Positions 50,984 to 60,500 of a stretch of 64,000 bases of DNA are shown piece by piece. The position numbers and the translations under genes are program-made. How positions within the stretch are numbered: the stretch's first letter is position 1; each line of letters opens with the position of its first letter. The notes beneath the pieces were generated by a model. It was not told the DNA's origin. It did no database searches and was given only the letters and a program-made list of their open reading frames with translations. This DNA comes from Amycolatopsis rubida (GTDB lineage: Bacteria > Actinomycetota > Actinomycetes > Mycobacteriales > Pseudonocardiaceae), in the NCBI RefSeq assembly GCF_900115345.1, contig NZ_FOWC01000005.1, positions 496,001 to 560,000 on the forward strand, written 5' to 3'.

Positions 50984-51688
50984 ATGGACGTGACGGACGT
51001 CGACTTCGAGGACATGTACCAGGGCAATACCCCGATCGGGGAGAAGGTCCCGTGGGACATCGCCGGCCCGCAGCCCGCGGTGGTCGCGCTTGAGGCGGAC
51101 GGCGGATTCCGCGGCGAAGTGCTCGACATAGGCTGCGGCCTAGGCGAAAACGCGATGTACCTCGCGTCTCGCGGACACCGCGTGACCGGTCTCGACGGTG
51201 CGCCGACCGCGCTCGCACGGGCCCGCGAAACCGCCGCGAAGCGCGGCCTGGACGTCACCTTCGACCAGGCCGACGCAACCCGGCTCGACGGGCACGAAGG
51301 CCGCTTCGACGCGGTTCTCGACAGCGCGCTCTACCACTGTCTCGATGAAGAACAGCGCCACGCGTACGTGGCGGCGCTCGTGCGAGCGACCAAGCCCGGC
51401 GCGCGGCTGAACATCTTTTGCTTCTCCGACGCAGTACCGGCGAACTTCCCGGTGCCATACCGGATCACCGAGCAGAATCTGCGCGAAACGGTCGGCAACG
51501 GCTGGACGATCAGCGTGCTCGAACCAGCCGTCTACACCACCGCGATGAGCCGCGAGGGCCTGGTCGCCGCGGTCTCCGCCGTCTCGGAAGACGAAAAACC
51601 GGACCCGGCCGCGCTCGACGCGTTGGACGTCGACGAGCAGGGCCGGGTCCTCGTCCCGATGTGGCGGCTGGCCGCCGACCGGGCGTGA
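50984..51688 (+). CDS. Class I SAM-dependent methyltransferase
   Basis: A 234-residue methyltransferase. WDIAGPQPAVV is typical of the tellurite/thiopurine-type group; VLDIGCGLGENAMYLASRGH is motif I, VTGLDGAPTALARA motif II and FDAVLDSALYHCLDEEQ motif IV. The substrate is unknown. ATG 50984 with TAGGAGG is clear. It converges on icmF with four bases between stops. Confidence 0.85.
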   Translation: MDVTDVDFEDMYQGNTPIGEKVPWDIAGPQPAVVALEADGGFRGEVLDIGCGLGENAMYLASRGHRVTGLDGAPTALARARETAAKRGLDVTFDQADATRLDGHEGRFDAVLDSALYHCLDEEQRHAYVAALVRATKPGARLNIFCFSDAVPANFPVPYRITEQNLRETVGNGWTISVLEPAVYTTAMSREGLVAAVSAVSEDEKPDPAALDALDVDEQGRVLVPMWRLAADRA

Positions 51689-51692
51689 CAGC

Positions 51693-54600
51693 TCAGACGT
51701 TGCGCCGATACTGGCCGCCGACCTCGAAGAACGTCTCAGTGATCTGACCGAGCGAGCACACCCGCGCGGCATCCATCAGCACGTCGAACAGGTTGCCGCC
51801 GCGGGTGGCCGCGTCGCGCAGCGCCTTGAGCGCCTGCTGGGCCTCCTCGCGGTGCCCCTGCTGGAAATCGGCGAGCCTGCGCAGCTGGGACTGCTTCTCG
51901 TCCTCGGTCGCGCGGGCCAGCTCCACCTCGACGTCGTCCTCGCCCGCCTTCGGGTTGCGGAAGGTGTTGACACCGATGATCGGCAGCGAGCCGTCGTGCT
52001 TCTTGCGTTCGTACAGCAGCGATTCGTCCTGGATCCGGCCGCGCTGGTAGCCGGTCTCCATCGCGCCGAGCACGCCGCCGCGTTCGGAGATCCGGTCGAA
52101 CTCGGTGAGCACGGCCTCCTCGACCAGGTCGGTCAGCTCGTCGATGACGAACGAGCCCTGCAGCGGGTTCTCGTTCTTCGACAGGCCCCACTCCTTGTTG
52201 ATGATCATCTGGATGGCCATCGCGCGGCGCACCGACGACTCCGAAGGCGTGGTGATCGCCTCGTCGAACGCGTTGGTGTGCAAGGAGTTCGCATTGTCGT
52301 ACAGCGCGCACAGCGCCTGCAGAGTGGTGCGGATGTCGTTGAAGCTCATCTCCTGCGCGTGCAGCGACCGGCCGGAAGTCTGCACGTGGTACTTGAGCTT
52401 CTGCGACCGGTCGTTCGCGCCGTAGCGCTCGCGCATCGCCACGGCCCAGATCCGCCGTGCGACCCGGCCGAGCACCGAGTACTCCGCGTCCATCCCGTTG
52501 GAGAAGAAGAACGACAGGTTCGGCGCGAAATCGTCGATGTCCATGCCGCGCGCCAGGTACGACTCCACGTAGGTGAACCCGTTGGCGAGCGTGAAGGCCA
52601 GCTGCGAGATCGGGTTCGCCCCGGCCTCGGCGATGTGATAGCCGGAGATCGACACCGAGTAGAAGTTGCGCACCCCGTGCTGGATGAACCACTCCTGCAC
52701 GTCGGCCATCATCCGCAGGCTGAACTCGGTGGAGAAGATGCAGGTGTTCTGGCCCTGGTCTTCCTTGAGAATGTCCGCCTGCACGGTGCCGCGGACGTTC
52801 CGCAGCGCCCATTCGCGCAGTTCGGCGGCCTCGGTCCCGGACGGCTCGCGCCCGTGCTCCTCGCGGAACGCGGCGAACTTCTGGTCGATCGCGGTGTTGA
52901 GGAAGAACGCGAGGATCGTCGGCGCGGGACCGTTGATCGTCATCGACACCGAGGTGTTCGGCGCGGTCAGGTCGAAACCGTCGTAGAGCGCCTTCATGTC
53001 CTCCAGCGTCGCGATGGAGACGCCGGAGGTGCCGACCTTGCCGTAGATGTCCGGGCGGGTGTCCGGGTCGTGCCCGTAGAGGGTGACCGAGTCGAACGCC
53101 GTCGACAGCCGCTTGGCCTCGGAATCGGCCGACAGCAGCTTGAACCGGCGGTTGGTGCGGAACGCGTCGCCCTCGCCGGCGAACATCCGCGCCGGGTCCT
53201 CGCCCTCGCGCTTGAACGGGAACACGCCCGCGGTGTACGGGAAGTAACCGGGCAGGTTTTCCCGGCGCAGGAAGGAAAGCAGCTCGCCGGACTCGGTGTA
53301 GCGCGGCAGCGCGACGCGCGGGATCCGGTTGCCGGACAGGGTTTCCCGCCACAGCTGGGTGCGCAGTTCCTTGTCGCGGATCTTCACCACCAGCTCGTCC
53401 TGCCGGTATTCGGCGGCGAGCGCCCGGAACCGCTCAAGCAGGTTGGCGGTTTCGCCGGCCACATCCGACTCCGCGGCGGCGAGCAGGCCGTCCAGCGCGT
53501 CGGTGCTCGCGTCCACTTCGGACAGCGCGGCCTTGGCCTCGGCGAGGTGCTCGCGTTTGCGGACCGCGGCGACCTGCTTCTCAGTCTGTTCGTGGTATCC
53601 GCGCACCGTTTCGGAAATGTCGGCGAGATAGCGCGCCCGGTTGCCCGGGATGATCGTGCTGGCGTCCGTCGAGACCTTGCCCGAAACCTCCGGCAGCGTA
53701 CCGGCCGACACTGACAGCCCGCGCTCGGCGAGCAGGTCGCGCAGGTGCTGGTACAACGCGGTCACGCCGTCGTCGTTGAACTTCGCCGCACTCGTGCCGT
53801 ACACCGGCATCTCTTCGGGCGCGGAGCCGAACGCCTCGCGGTTGCGCACCAGCTGACGCGCGACATCACGAAGCGCGTCCTCGGCGCCGCGGCGCTCGAA
53901 CTTGTTGATCGCGACCACGTCGGCGAAGTCGAGCATGTCGATCTTTTCCAGCTGTGACGCGGCGCCGAACTCCGGCGTCATCACGTACAGCGACTCGTCC
54001 ACGTAGTCGACGATGCCCGCGTCGCCCTGGCCGATGCCCGGCGTCTCCACGATCACCAGGTCGAACCCGGCCGCCTTGCAGGCGAGGATCGACTCGCTCA
54101 GCCCGGCCGGAATCTCGCCGCTGGTGGTGCGGGTGGCCAGCGAACGGAAGTACACCGGCGAGCCGTCGAGGCAGTTCATCCGGATCCGGTCGCCGAGCAG
54201 CGCGCCGCCGCCCTTGCGCCGCGACGGGTCCACCGCGAGCACGGCGATGCGCAGCTTGTCCTCCTGGTCGAGGCGGAAACGGCGGATCAGCTCGTCGGTC
54301 AGCGAGGACTTGCCCGAACCGCCGGTGCCGGTGATGCCCAGGACCGGCACGTGCTTCCGCCCGGCGGCTTCGGTGATCGCCGAGAGCCATTCCGCGGGCA
54401 GGTTTTCGCGCTGCAGCTGGGTGATCACCCGCGCGAGCGCCGGCACGTCGCCGGACAGCAGCTTGTCGACCGAGGCGGGCGGCTGCGCGGACAGGTCGCT
54501 GTCGCAGGCCTTGATCATCAGGTTGATCATGCCCGGCAGGCCCATCTCGTAGCCGTCTTCGGGCGAGAAGATCCGCGCCACGCCGCGCGAATGCAGCAGG

Positions 54601-54932
54601 TCGATCTCCTCGCGCACGATGACGCCACCGCCGCCGCCGAACACCTTGATGTGCCCCGCGCCGCGCTCGTTCAGCAGCTCCACGAGGTAGCTGAAGTACT
54701 CGACGTGCCCACCCTGATAGGCGGAGATGGCGATGCCCTGGACGTCCTCGGCGATCGCGGCCGTGGCCACCTCGTCGACCGAGCGGTTGTGGCCGAGGTG
54801 CACCACCTCCGCGCCCTGGGACTGCAGGATCCGGCGCATGATGTTGATCGAGGCGTCGTGGCCGTCGAACAAGCTGGACGCCGTGACGAACCGGACCGGG
54901 TTCGCGGGACGGTACAGGTCGCTGCCGCTCAT
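51693..54932 (-). CDS. icmF: Fused isobutyryl-CoA mutase IcmF
   Basis: A 1079-residue fusion in order: B12-binding domain (about 10-145, DGHDASIN at 23-30 with the cobalt-ligand His25), MeaI-type G-protein chaperone (P-loop GITGTGGSGKSS at 199-210, AVDPSRRKGGGALLGDRIR, INKFERR) and the acyl-CoA mutase TIM barrel (about 560-1079, YGKVGTSGVSIATLEDMKALYDG, SVSMTINGPA, QTSGRSLHAQEM). It interconverts isobutyryl- and n-butyryl-CoA with adenosylcobalamin. In this setting it could process branched CoA esters from lipid or amino-acid breakdown. An inverted repeat lies just upstream. Confidence 0.95.
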   Translation of the reverse strand: MSGSDLYRPANPVRFVTASSLFDGHDASINIMRRILQSQGAEVVHLGHNRSVDEVATAAIAEDVQGIAISAYQGGHVEYFSYLVELLNERGAGHIKVFGGGGGVIVREEIDLLHSRGVARIFSPEDGYEMGLPGMINLMIKACDSDLSAQPPASVDKLLSGDVPALARVITQLQRENLPAEWLSAITEAAGRKHVPVLGITGTGGSGKSSLTDELIRRFRLDQEDKLRIAVLAVDPSRRKGGGALLGDRIRMNCLDGSPVYFRSLATRTTSGEIPAGLSESILACKAAGFDLVIVETPGIGQGDAGIVDYVDESLYVMTPEFGAASQLEKIDMLDFADVVAINKFERRGAEDALRDVARQLVRNREAFGSAPEEMPVYGTSAAKFNDDGVTALYQHLRDLLAERGLSVSAGTLPEVSGKVSTDASTIIPGNRARYLADISETVRGYHEQTEKQVAAVRKREHLAEAKAALSEVDASTDALDGLLAAAESDVAGETANLLERFRALAAEYRQDELVVKIRDKELRTQLWRETLSGNRIPRVALPRYTESGELLSFLRRENLPGYFPYTAGVFPFKREGEDPARMFAGEGDAFRTNRRFKLLSADSEAKRLSTAFDSVTLYGHDPDTRPDIYGKVGTSGVSIATLEDMKALYDGFDLTAPNTSVSMTINGPAPTILAFFLNTAIDQKFAAFREEHGREPSGTEAAELREWALRNVRGTVQADILKEDQGQNTCIFSTEFSLRMMADVQEWFIQHGVRNFYSVSISGYHIAEAGANPISQLAFTLANGFTYVESYLARGMDIDDFAPNLSFFFSNGMDAEYSVLGRVARRIWAVAMRERYGANDRSQKLKYHVQTSGRSLHAQEMSFNDIRTTLQALCALYDNANSLHTNAFDEAITTPSESSVRRAMAIQMIINKEWGLSKNENPLQGSFVIDELTDLVEEAVLTEFDRISERGGVLGAMETGYQRGRIQDESLLYERKKHDGSLPIIGVNTFRNPKAGEDDVEVELARATEDEKQSQLRRLADFQQGHREEAQQALKALRDAATRGGNLFDVLMDAARVCSLGQITETFFEVGGQYRRNV

Positions 54933-54942
54933 CCTCCCAATT

Positions 54943-54960
54943 TACTAGGACTTCCTACTA
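54943..54960. promoter_or_regulatory. Inverted repeat before icmF
   Basis: TACTAGGACTTCCTACTA contains TAGGA-CT-TCCTA as a perfect inverted repeat with further outer symmetry. It ends 11 bases from the icmF start and may be a TetR-type operator. Confidence 0.6.
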
Positions 54961-55174
54961 TTGGAAACCCAAGCCCGAGTGACCCGGCTCTCAAAGGGCC
55001 TCGTCCCTGCTCGTGGACACCATGAGCCACCTCGCGCATCTGCGCGCCTACGACCCCCGCAGCTGGTGGCATCGCCAAGAGGAGTACTGAGAACCTTCTC
55101 GCGCGACGATGTCCAGGCGGCCGTCGCGGCTCCGACCCCTGATGACCGGCACCCGCTAGGGAAGCGAGCCCGCC
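54961..55174. other. Spacer with a 22-codon open frame
   Basis: No recognised gene. An ATG at 55022 opens a 22-codon frame ending at 55090 (start MSHLAHLRAYDPRSWW); it lacks a clear ribosome-binding site and I cannot support it as a gene. It may be the scar of rearrangement next to the decayed gene that follows. Confidence 0.3.
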
Positions 55175-55706
55175 ATGGCCGACCACGGCTGCGTCGAAGG
55201 CCCCGCCGGAGAGTTCGACTGGCCCCTCATGGGCCAGGAGCTTTCGGACTACTCGAACGAACTGTCCGAACGCGCCGCGCTGTTCGCCTACGGCCGCCGC
55301 GGCTGGGAAATGATGTCGGGCTACCGGCCCGACCCGGAGTCCATTTCGGACCACCCGCACGACCTTGCCTTCGCCCCGCGGTGGCGGAAGAAGCCGAAAC
55401 CGGTCTCCCGCACCCTGACCTCGGCAGCCGGGAACACCGAGATCGCCAGCGGCGACCTGGCCGAAGAAGTCGCCGAGCACAGAGCGGCCGCGGACAGCGA
55501 CCTCGTCCTGATGGGCGGGTACGCCCTCGCCGCCGAACTGGGCCGCCGCGGGCTCATCGACGAGTACCTGGTCTGCGTCCGCCCGGTAGTCCTGGGCGGA
55601 GACAACCGCCCCGTCGCCGAAGGCGCCGGCCGCGCGGAACTGCACCTGTCGAAACCCGCGCTTTCCACAACACGGGCGTCCTGCTGCGGCACCGCGTCAC
55701 GCGCCG
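55175..55706 (+). pseudogene. Decayed RibD-C/dihydrofolate-reductase-like gene
   Basis: CVEGPAGEFDWPLMGQELSD, FAYGRRGWEMMSGY, DLAFAPRWRKKPKPVSRTLT and DLVLMGGYALAAELGRRGLI with DEYLVCVRPVVLGG match the RibD C-terminal dihydrofolate-reductase-like family. The first residues of the domain are missing, a residue pair is lost at KPKPVSRT, and the last strand ETRAFHNTGVLLRHRVTR lies in another frame (about 55650-55706). The in-frame reading would run on to 55957 antisense to the next gene. I treat it as inactive. Confidence 0.7.
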
Positions 55707-55716
55707 AAGGCAGGGA

Positions 55717-55749
55717 AAAACCGGGTCACCCAAGCGTGACCCGGGTTTT
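55717..55749. terminator. Intrinsic terminator of the conservon operon
   Basis: AAAACCGGGTCAC and GTGACCCGGGTTTT pair around CCAAGC with one bulged base, with A/T runs at both ends. It lies four bases after the stop of the GTPase gene and can act in both directions. Confidence 0.85.
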
Positions 55750-55752
55750 CGC

Positions 55753-56367
55753 TTACTGGTGCGCCTTGGCCGCGCGCAAGGCGATCCACTGCCGCATCGC
55801 GTATTCGACCAGCGTGATCAGCGTCTGCTTCGTCGATTCCCGCTCCCGGGCGTCGCACCGGACGATCGGGATGCTCGAATCGATCGACAGCGCCTCGCGC
55901 ACATCATTGATGTCGTGTTCCAGCACGCCGTCGAACGTGTTCACGCCGACGATGTAGGGCAGGCCGCGGTCCTCGAAGAAGTCGATCGGCGCGAACGAGT
56001 CCGCGAGGCGGCGGGTGTCGGCGAGCACGACCGCTCCGATGGCGCCGCGCACCAGGTCGTCCCACATGAACCAGAACCGCTGCTGGCCGGGCGTGCCGAA
56101 CAGGTAGAGGATCAGGTCCGCGTCGAGCGAGACGCGGCCGAAGTCCATGGCGACCGTGGTGGTCGTCTTGTACGGGGTCTGATCGAGGTTGTCGATGCCG
56201 CGGCTGGCGTCGGTCATCATCGCCTCGGTGGTGAGCGGAACGATTTCCGACACCGAGCCCACGAAGGTCGTCTTGCCCGCTCCGAAGCCGCCCGCCACCA
56301 CGATCTTCGCCGATGTCATGGTCGGGGGCGCGGTTTCCCGCGGTGCCTTAAAGCCGACGGAGTCCAC
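55753..56367 (-). CDS. Conservon small GTPase (CvnD-type)
   Basis: A 204-residue Ras/MglA-like GTP-binding protein. TSAKIVVAGGFGAGKTTFVG holds the P-loop, DFGRVSLDADLILYLFGTPGQQRF the G2-G3 region (G-T-P-G-Q), and VGVNTFDG stands at the G4 site, deviating from NKxD as in the family. The GTG at 56367 is chosen because this family starts MDS..., though it overlaps DUF742 by 20 bases. It is the last gene of histidine kinase-Roadblock-DUF742-GTPase. Confidence 0.88.
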   Translation of the reverse strand: MDSVGFKAPRETAPPTMTSAKIVVAGGFGAGKTTFVGSVSEIVPLTTEAMMTDASRGIDNLDQTPYKTTTTVAMDFGRVSLDADLILYLFGTPGQQRFWFMWDDLVRGAIGAVVLADTRRLADSFAPIDFFEDRGLPYIVGVNTFDGVLEHDINDVREALSIDSSIPIVRCDARERESTKQTLITLVEYAMRQWIALRAAKAHQ

Positions 56368-57118
56368 TCAAAACCCTTTCCATCAACATCAAGTGTGCTT
56401 CGGCGCCGTCCTGGCCCGAGATCGTCCGGTGCACGGTGACCAGGCCGGCGTCGGCCGCGTCGCTGATCAGCACCCTCGCCACCCCCAGCGGCACCGACAG
56501 CACCGCGGCGATCTCCGCCACCGAACGCGGGGTCCGGCACGCTTCCATGATCGAGATGCTCTCGATCTGCTCCGCCGCCGCCTGGGGGAAGCCCCCCGCG
56601 GCGACATGGTCCTTGGTGGAGATCAGCGTCTCCAGTTCGAGCGCGTAGTTCGCCCGGGTGCGCCCGCCGGTGAGAGCGTACGGGCGCACGATCGAAGTCT
56701 CCTCGGCCGGGTCCACCCGATCGTGGCGCTCGGGCCGGACGATCGCCGACGGCATCGAGAACTCGCCGCTCGGCGGTCCCGGGTCGAAGAGCCCGCCTGG
56801 TCTGGGGCCGTCGGAGTCCGTACTGCCCGGTGGAGAGACGAGAGAGGTCACACCATCTCCTTGGTCGGCCTGCGGCACGGGTGCCGCAGGCGGGTCCGCT
56901 GCCGCGTGCGCTCCCGCGGCGGGCGGCACTGGGGACTGGGATTCCTTCTTTTCTTTGCCGCTCTTCTTCCGTTTTCTGCGCGAGCGGCCCGAATCCAGGC
57001 TGAACCCGTTGAGGACGTCGGCGAACGTGCCGTCGTCCCCGGCGGCGGGCTCCTCCCCGCGCGGGGGTTCGCCGCCGGTACCGGGCTCATCGCCGAACAA
57101 TCCGGACCCCTGGCTCAT
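56348..57118 (-). CDS. Conservon DUF742 protein (CvnC-type)
   Basis: A 256-residue protein: residues 1-135 are Pro/Gly/Asp-rich and probably disordered, with a strongly basic RSRRKRKKSGKEKK stretch near 45; DUF742 spans about 140-256 (SIVRPYALTGGRTRANYALE, EIAAVLSVPLGVARVLISDA, GLVTVHRT). Conservon C proteins are thought to bind with the kinase and Roadblock. The long tail is larger than the common 120-residue DUF742 protein. Confidence 0.87.
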   Translation of the reverse strand: MSQGSGLFGDEPGTGGEPPRGEEPAAGDDGTFADVLNGFSLDSGRSRRKRKKSGKEKKESQSPVPPAAGAHAAADPPAAPVPQADQGDGVTSLVSPPGSTDSDGPRPGGLFDPGPPSGEFSMPSAIVRPERHDRVDPAEETSIVRPYALTGGRTRANYALELETLISTKDHVAAGGFPQAAAEQIESISIMEACRTPRSVAEIAAVLSVPLGVARVLISDAADAGLVTVHRTISGQDGAEAHLMLMERVLSGLRRL

Positions 57119-57125
57119 CGCGCCA

Positions 57126-57578
57126 TCATCCCACCGGTTCGCCGATCAGCGAGCCCCCGGCACCCTGGAGCTGCGCGCGCAGCTCGGGGGTCAGGATCTG
57201 GCCGACGCGGTCGACGAGCATCGTCATCTCGTAGGCGACCTGCCCGATGTCGCAGTTGGGCGCGGCGAGGATCGCCAGGCAGGAGCCGTCGCTGATGGAC
57301 ATCAGCACCATGATGCCGAGTTCCATCTCGACCACGGTCTCGCGCACCGAGCCCGCCTCGAAACAACGGGCGGCGCCCTGGGTGAGGCTGACGAGCCCGG
57401 ACGCCACGGCGGCGAGCTGGTCGGCGCGGTCGAGCGGCAGCCGGTTGGAGGCCGTCAGCAGGAGACCGTCGGCCGACACGACGACCGCGTGCGCGACGCC
57501 CGGGACGCGGTCGGCGAAGTCGTTCACCAGCCAGCCGAACTGGTTCTGCTGCGGCTGGGCCGCATTCGGCGAGGTCAT
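57126..57578 (-). CDS. Roadblock/LC7 protein (CvnB-type)
   Basis: A 150-residue Roadblock-fold protein: FGWLVNDFADRVPGVAHAVVVSADGLLL, AAVASGLVSLTQGAARCFEAG and VVEMELGIMVLMSISDGSCL are the family strands. It likely acts as a GTPase-regulating partner of the downstream G protein. ATG overlaps the kinase stop by four bases. Confidence 0.92.
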   Translation of the reverse strand: MTSPNAAQPQQNQFGWLVNDFADRVPGVAHAVVVSADGLLLTASNRLPLDRADQLAAVASGLVSLTQGAARCFEAGSVRETVVEMELGIMVLMSISDGSCLAILAAPNCDIGQVAYEMTMLVDRVGQILTPELRAQLQGAGGSLIGEPVG

Positions 57579-60500
57579 TCACCCTCCAATGTTTCGTGGT
57601 TCTTCTCAGCGGCCTGCGCGGTGCGGTGCCTGCCGCGCTGGATCCCCTGCTGGAAACTGCTCAGGCGACCGCGCACGTCGTGCGCATCGCGGGACGGACG
57701 GGGGCTCGCCGACCCGGCGGGCGGCGGTGCGCTGCCGGGAAGAAGCTGTTCTCCCCGGCGGCGCCGGGGCAATCCTGCCGAAGTGAAGGAAGCGGGTGCC
57801 GACTGGGACACCGACTGGACCGTCCGCCACCCTTCGTCGGAACCGAAGTTCCACTCAGCGGTAGCTTCGGCAGGATCTGGGGCGGGGCTCGCCGAACCGT
57901 CGGAGCCGGCGGGCACCGGCGGGGCCTGCGGGCCGTCCTGCCCGGCGGAGGACTGCCACGACGGAGCCTGTCCCGGCACCAGCGGCTGACCCGGCAACCC
58001 GGACTGGCCCGGTGCCGCCGACTGGCCCGGTGCCGCGGACTGGCCCGGCACGTTCTGCCCGGGCACCCGGGTCTGGCCCAGTCCCCCGGCCAGCCCCTGC
58101 GCCGAAGCCGCCGAAGCCGAGGCCGGGTCCGCCGTCGTGCCGGACTGCTCTGTGTTCTCCGCGGGCTGACCCGGCGCGGCGGCCGGAGCCTGCGCGGCAC
58201 GCCACGTCGTCAACGGCGCAGCCTGGCCCGGGTTCTCGGCGGGCTTGCCCCACAAGGAGGTCTGCTCCGTGCCCTGGGACTCGGCCGGCGCGGAAGCCGG
58301 ACGGTTCGCCGGAGCCGGGCTGCCGGTCTTCTCCGGCGCCGCGGTCTGGCCGTTGGCCGAAGCCTGTGCCGCCTGCGACGCGGGAGTCTGCCCGGTGCCG
58401 GAGACCGCGGCCTCGAGCCCGGCCACGGCAGCCGGGACCTGGTTCGGGTCGGCGGTCGGCGGAGCGGGCGGAAGGCTGCTCGCACCCTTGCGGCGGGTCG
58501 GCAGGCTGTCGGGCTTGTCCGGCCGGACAGTCCGGTTCGGTTGCGGCGCGGGCAGTTCCGTGCGCGCGGCGGGCTCCTGGCGCGGCCAGCCGCCGTCCGG
58601 GTCGAACGCCGGGGGCACCGCCGGGACGGGAGCCGTCTCGTCCGTCGAATCCGCGTCCGCGGGCCGTCCGCCGAACCCGGCGGGCGCGTCCGGCGCGCCA
58701 GCACCGGGCGGAGTGCTCGACCCCGGGGTGCGTTGCGGCATCCCGCCGGGGCGGTTCTGCTCCGCGGGAACGCCGAACGCACCCGCGACCGTCTGCCGCC
58801 GCCGGGTCGCCGCGTCGTGGGCGCGAGCCCGCTCCGGCGACGGCACCGCCGGCGCCGCGGCGCCCGAGGCTTCCGCGGCCGGGGAATCGGCTGTGGTGTC
58901 CGGGGTTTCCGGCGTGGTCCCGCGGACTTCCTGACGTCCGCGCGTGACGCCGCGCTGGAAGCTGTTCAGCCGTCCCCGCACGTCCGCGGGGTCGCGGACC
59001 GGCAGATCGCTGCTCGGCGTTTCGGCCGCGGGAGCCGCCGGTTCCGGCGCGGCGCTGCCCGGCATGAGCTGTTCGCCGCGACGGCGCCGGGGCAGGCCCG
59101 ACTTGGTGAACGCGGTCGGCTCCACCTGGGACAGCGCCTGCACCGTCCGCCAGTTTTCGTCGCTCGCGAAATCCCAGTTGCGCTGCTGCTGCTCGGAGTC
59201 CGCCGCCGGCTCCGCGGCGGCTGTGCCGGACGCGGGCGGAACCGCCGGGGAGGCGGCCGCGGGCGGCGGCTGCGCGGGCGAACGGAACCAGGCCGACAGC
59301 ATCTCGTCGAAGATCGGCGTGTTCTCGATCGTCGTCTCGGCCGCGGACGGCGGCGGGACCTCCGGCACCTGCTGCGCGGCCTGGTTCCACCAGTCGCTCA
59401 GCGTCGTCGCGTTGGCCGCGGAGAACAGGTCCTTGCCCGAGGGCAGTTCGCCGTCGCGCTCGTCGCGGGTGTCCGCGGCAGGCTCCGGCTCGGGCTCCGG
59501 ACGCGGCGGCGGGACATCGACGGTCTGCGGCAGCTTCGGCGCGGGCGGCGGCGAGGCGGGCGGGTCGTCGTCGCGCGGGATCGGGCTGAACAGCGCGGTC
59601 CCGGACACCTCGAGGTCGGACGGCGGACGCGCGATCTTGTCCCCGGAGAAACCGGCGAGGTCGCCCGCCGAGGGCCACCGCTGCGTCTCCTCGGAGTTGC
59701 TGCCCTGCTGCGGAACGAGACCCGGCACGGCCGAACCGTTGGCGGCCGGACGCTGGCGCCGCGGCAGTCCGCCGGGAGCGGCGGGCGGGGCGGCGAGGCT
59801 CGCCTGGGGCCCGGGCAGCTGCCCGGGTTCGGCCCGGTCGCCCGGCACGGCGGCCAGTCCGGTCATCACCAGCTCCGGCGGCACCACCACGGTGGCCCGC
59901 ACGCCGACGATGTCCTTGCCGCCGTGCAGCGAAACGCCGATGCGGTGGCGGCCGGCGAGGCGGCCGACCACGAACAGGCCCATCCGGCGCGAGGTCGCGA
60001 GGTCGACCGAGCCCGAGTCGGTGAGCCGGCCGTTGGCCTCCACCACCTCGTACTCGTTCATGCCGATGCCCTTGTCGAGGATGTCGACGTTGAGCGAACC
60101 GTCCTCGGCGAGCCGCGTCGCGACCGTCACCTGCGTTTCCGGCGCGGAGAACGCGGTCGCGTTGTCCAGCAGCTCCGCGATGAGCCGCTGGACGTCGCTC
60201 GCGGCGAACCCGACGATCTTCACCGCGGGCGGGTGCTGCACCGAAACCCGCTGGTACTGCTCGATTTCCGACACCGCGGCGCGCAGCACGTCGTGCGTGG
60301 CGACCGGCTGGCCGGAACGACGGCCGGGCTCGGCGCCGGAGAGGACCATCAGGTTCTCGTTGTTGCGCCGCATCCGGGTGGCGAGGTGGTCGAGCTGGAA
60401 CAGCGTGGCGAGCTGGTCGGCGTCCTCCTCGTCGCGCTCCAGCCGCTCGATCAGCTGCAGCTGGCGCTGCACGAGGCTCTGGCTGCGCCGCGACAGGTTG

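Noticed and set aside
55022..55090. 22-codon peptide gene
   Set aside because: No ribosome-binding site, no recognised partner, and it lies beside a decayed gene.
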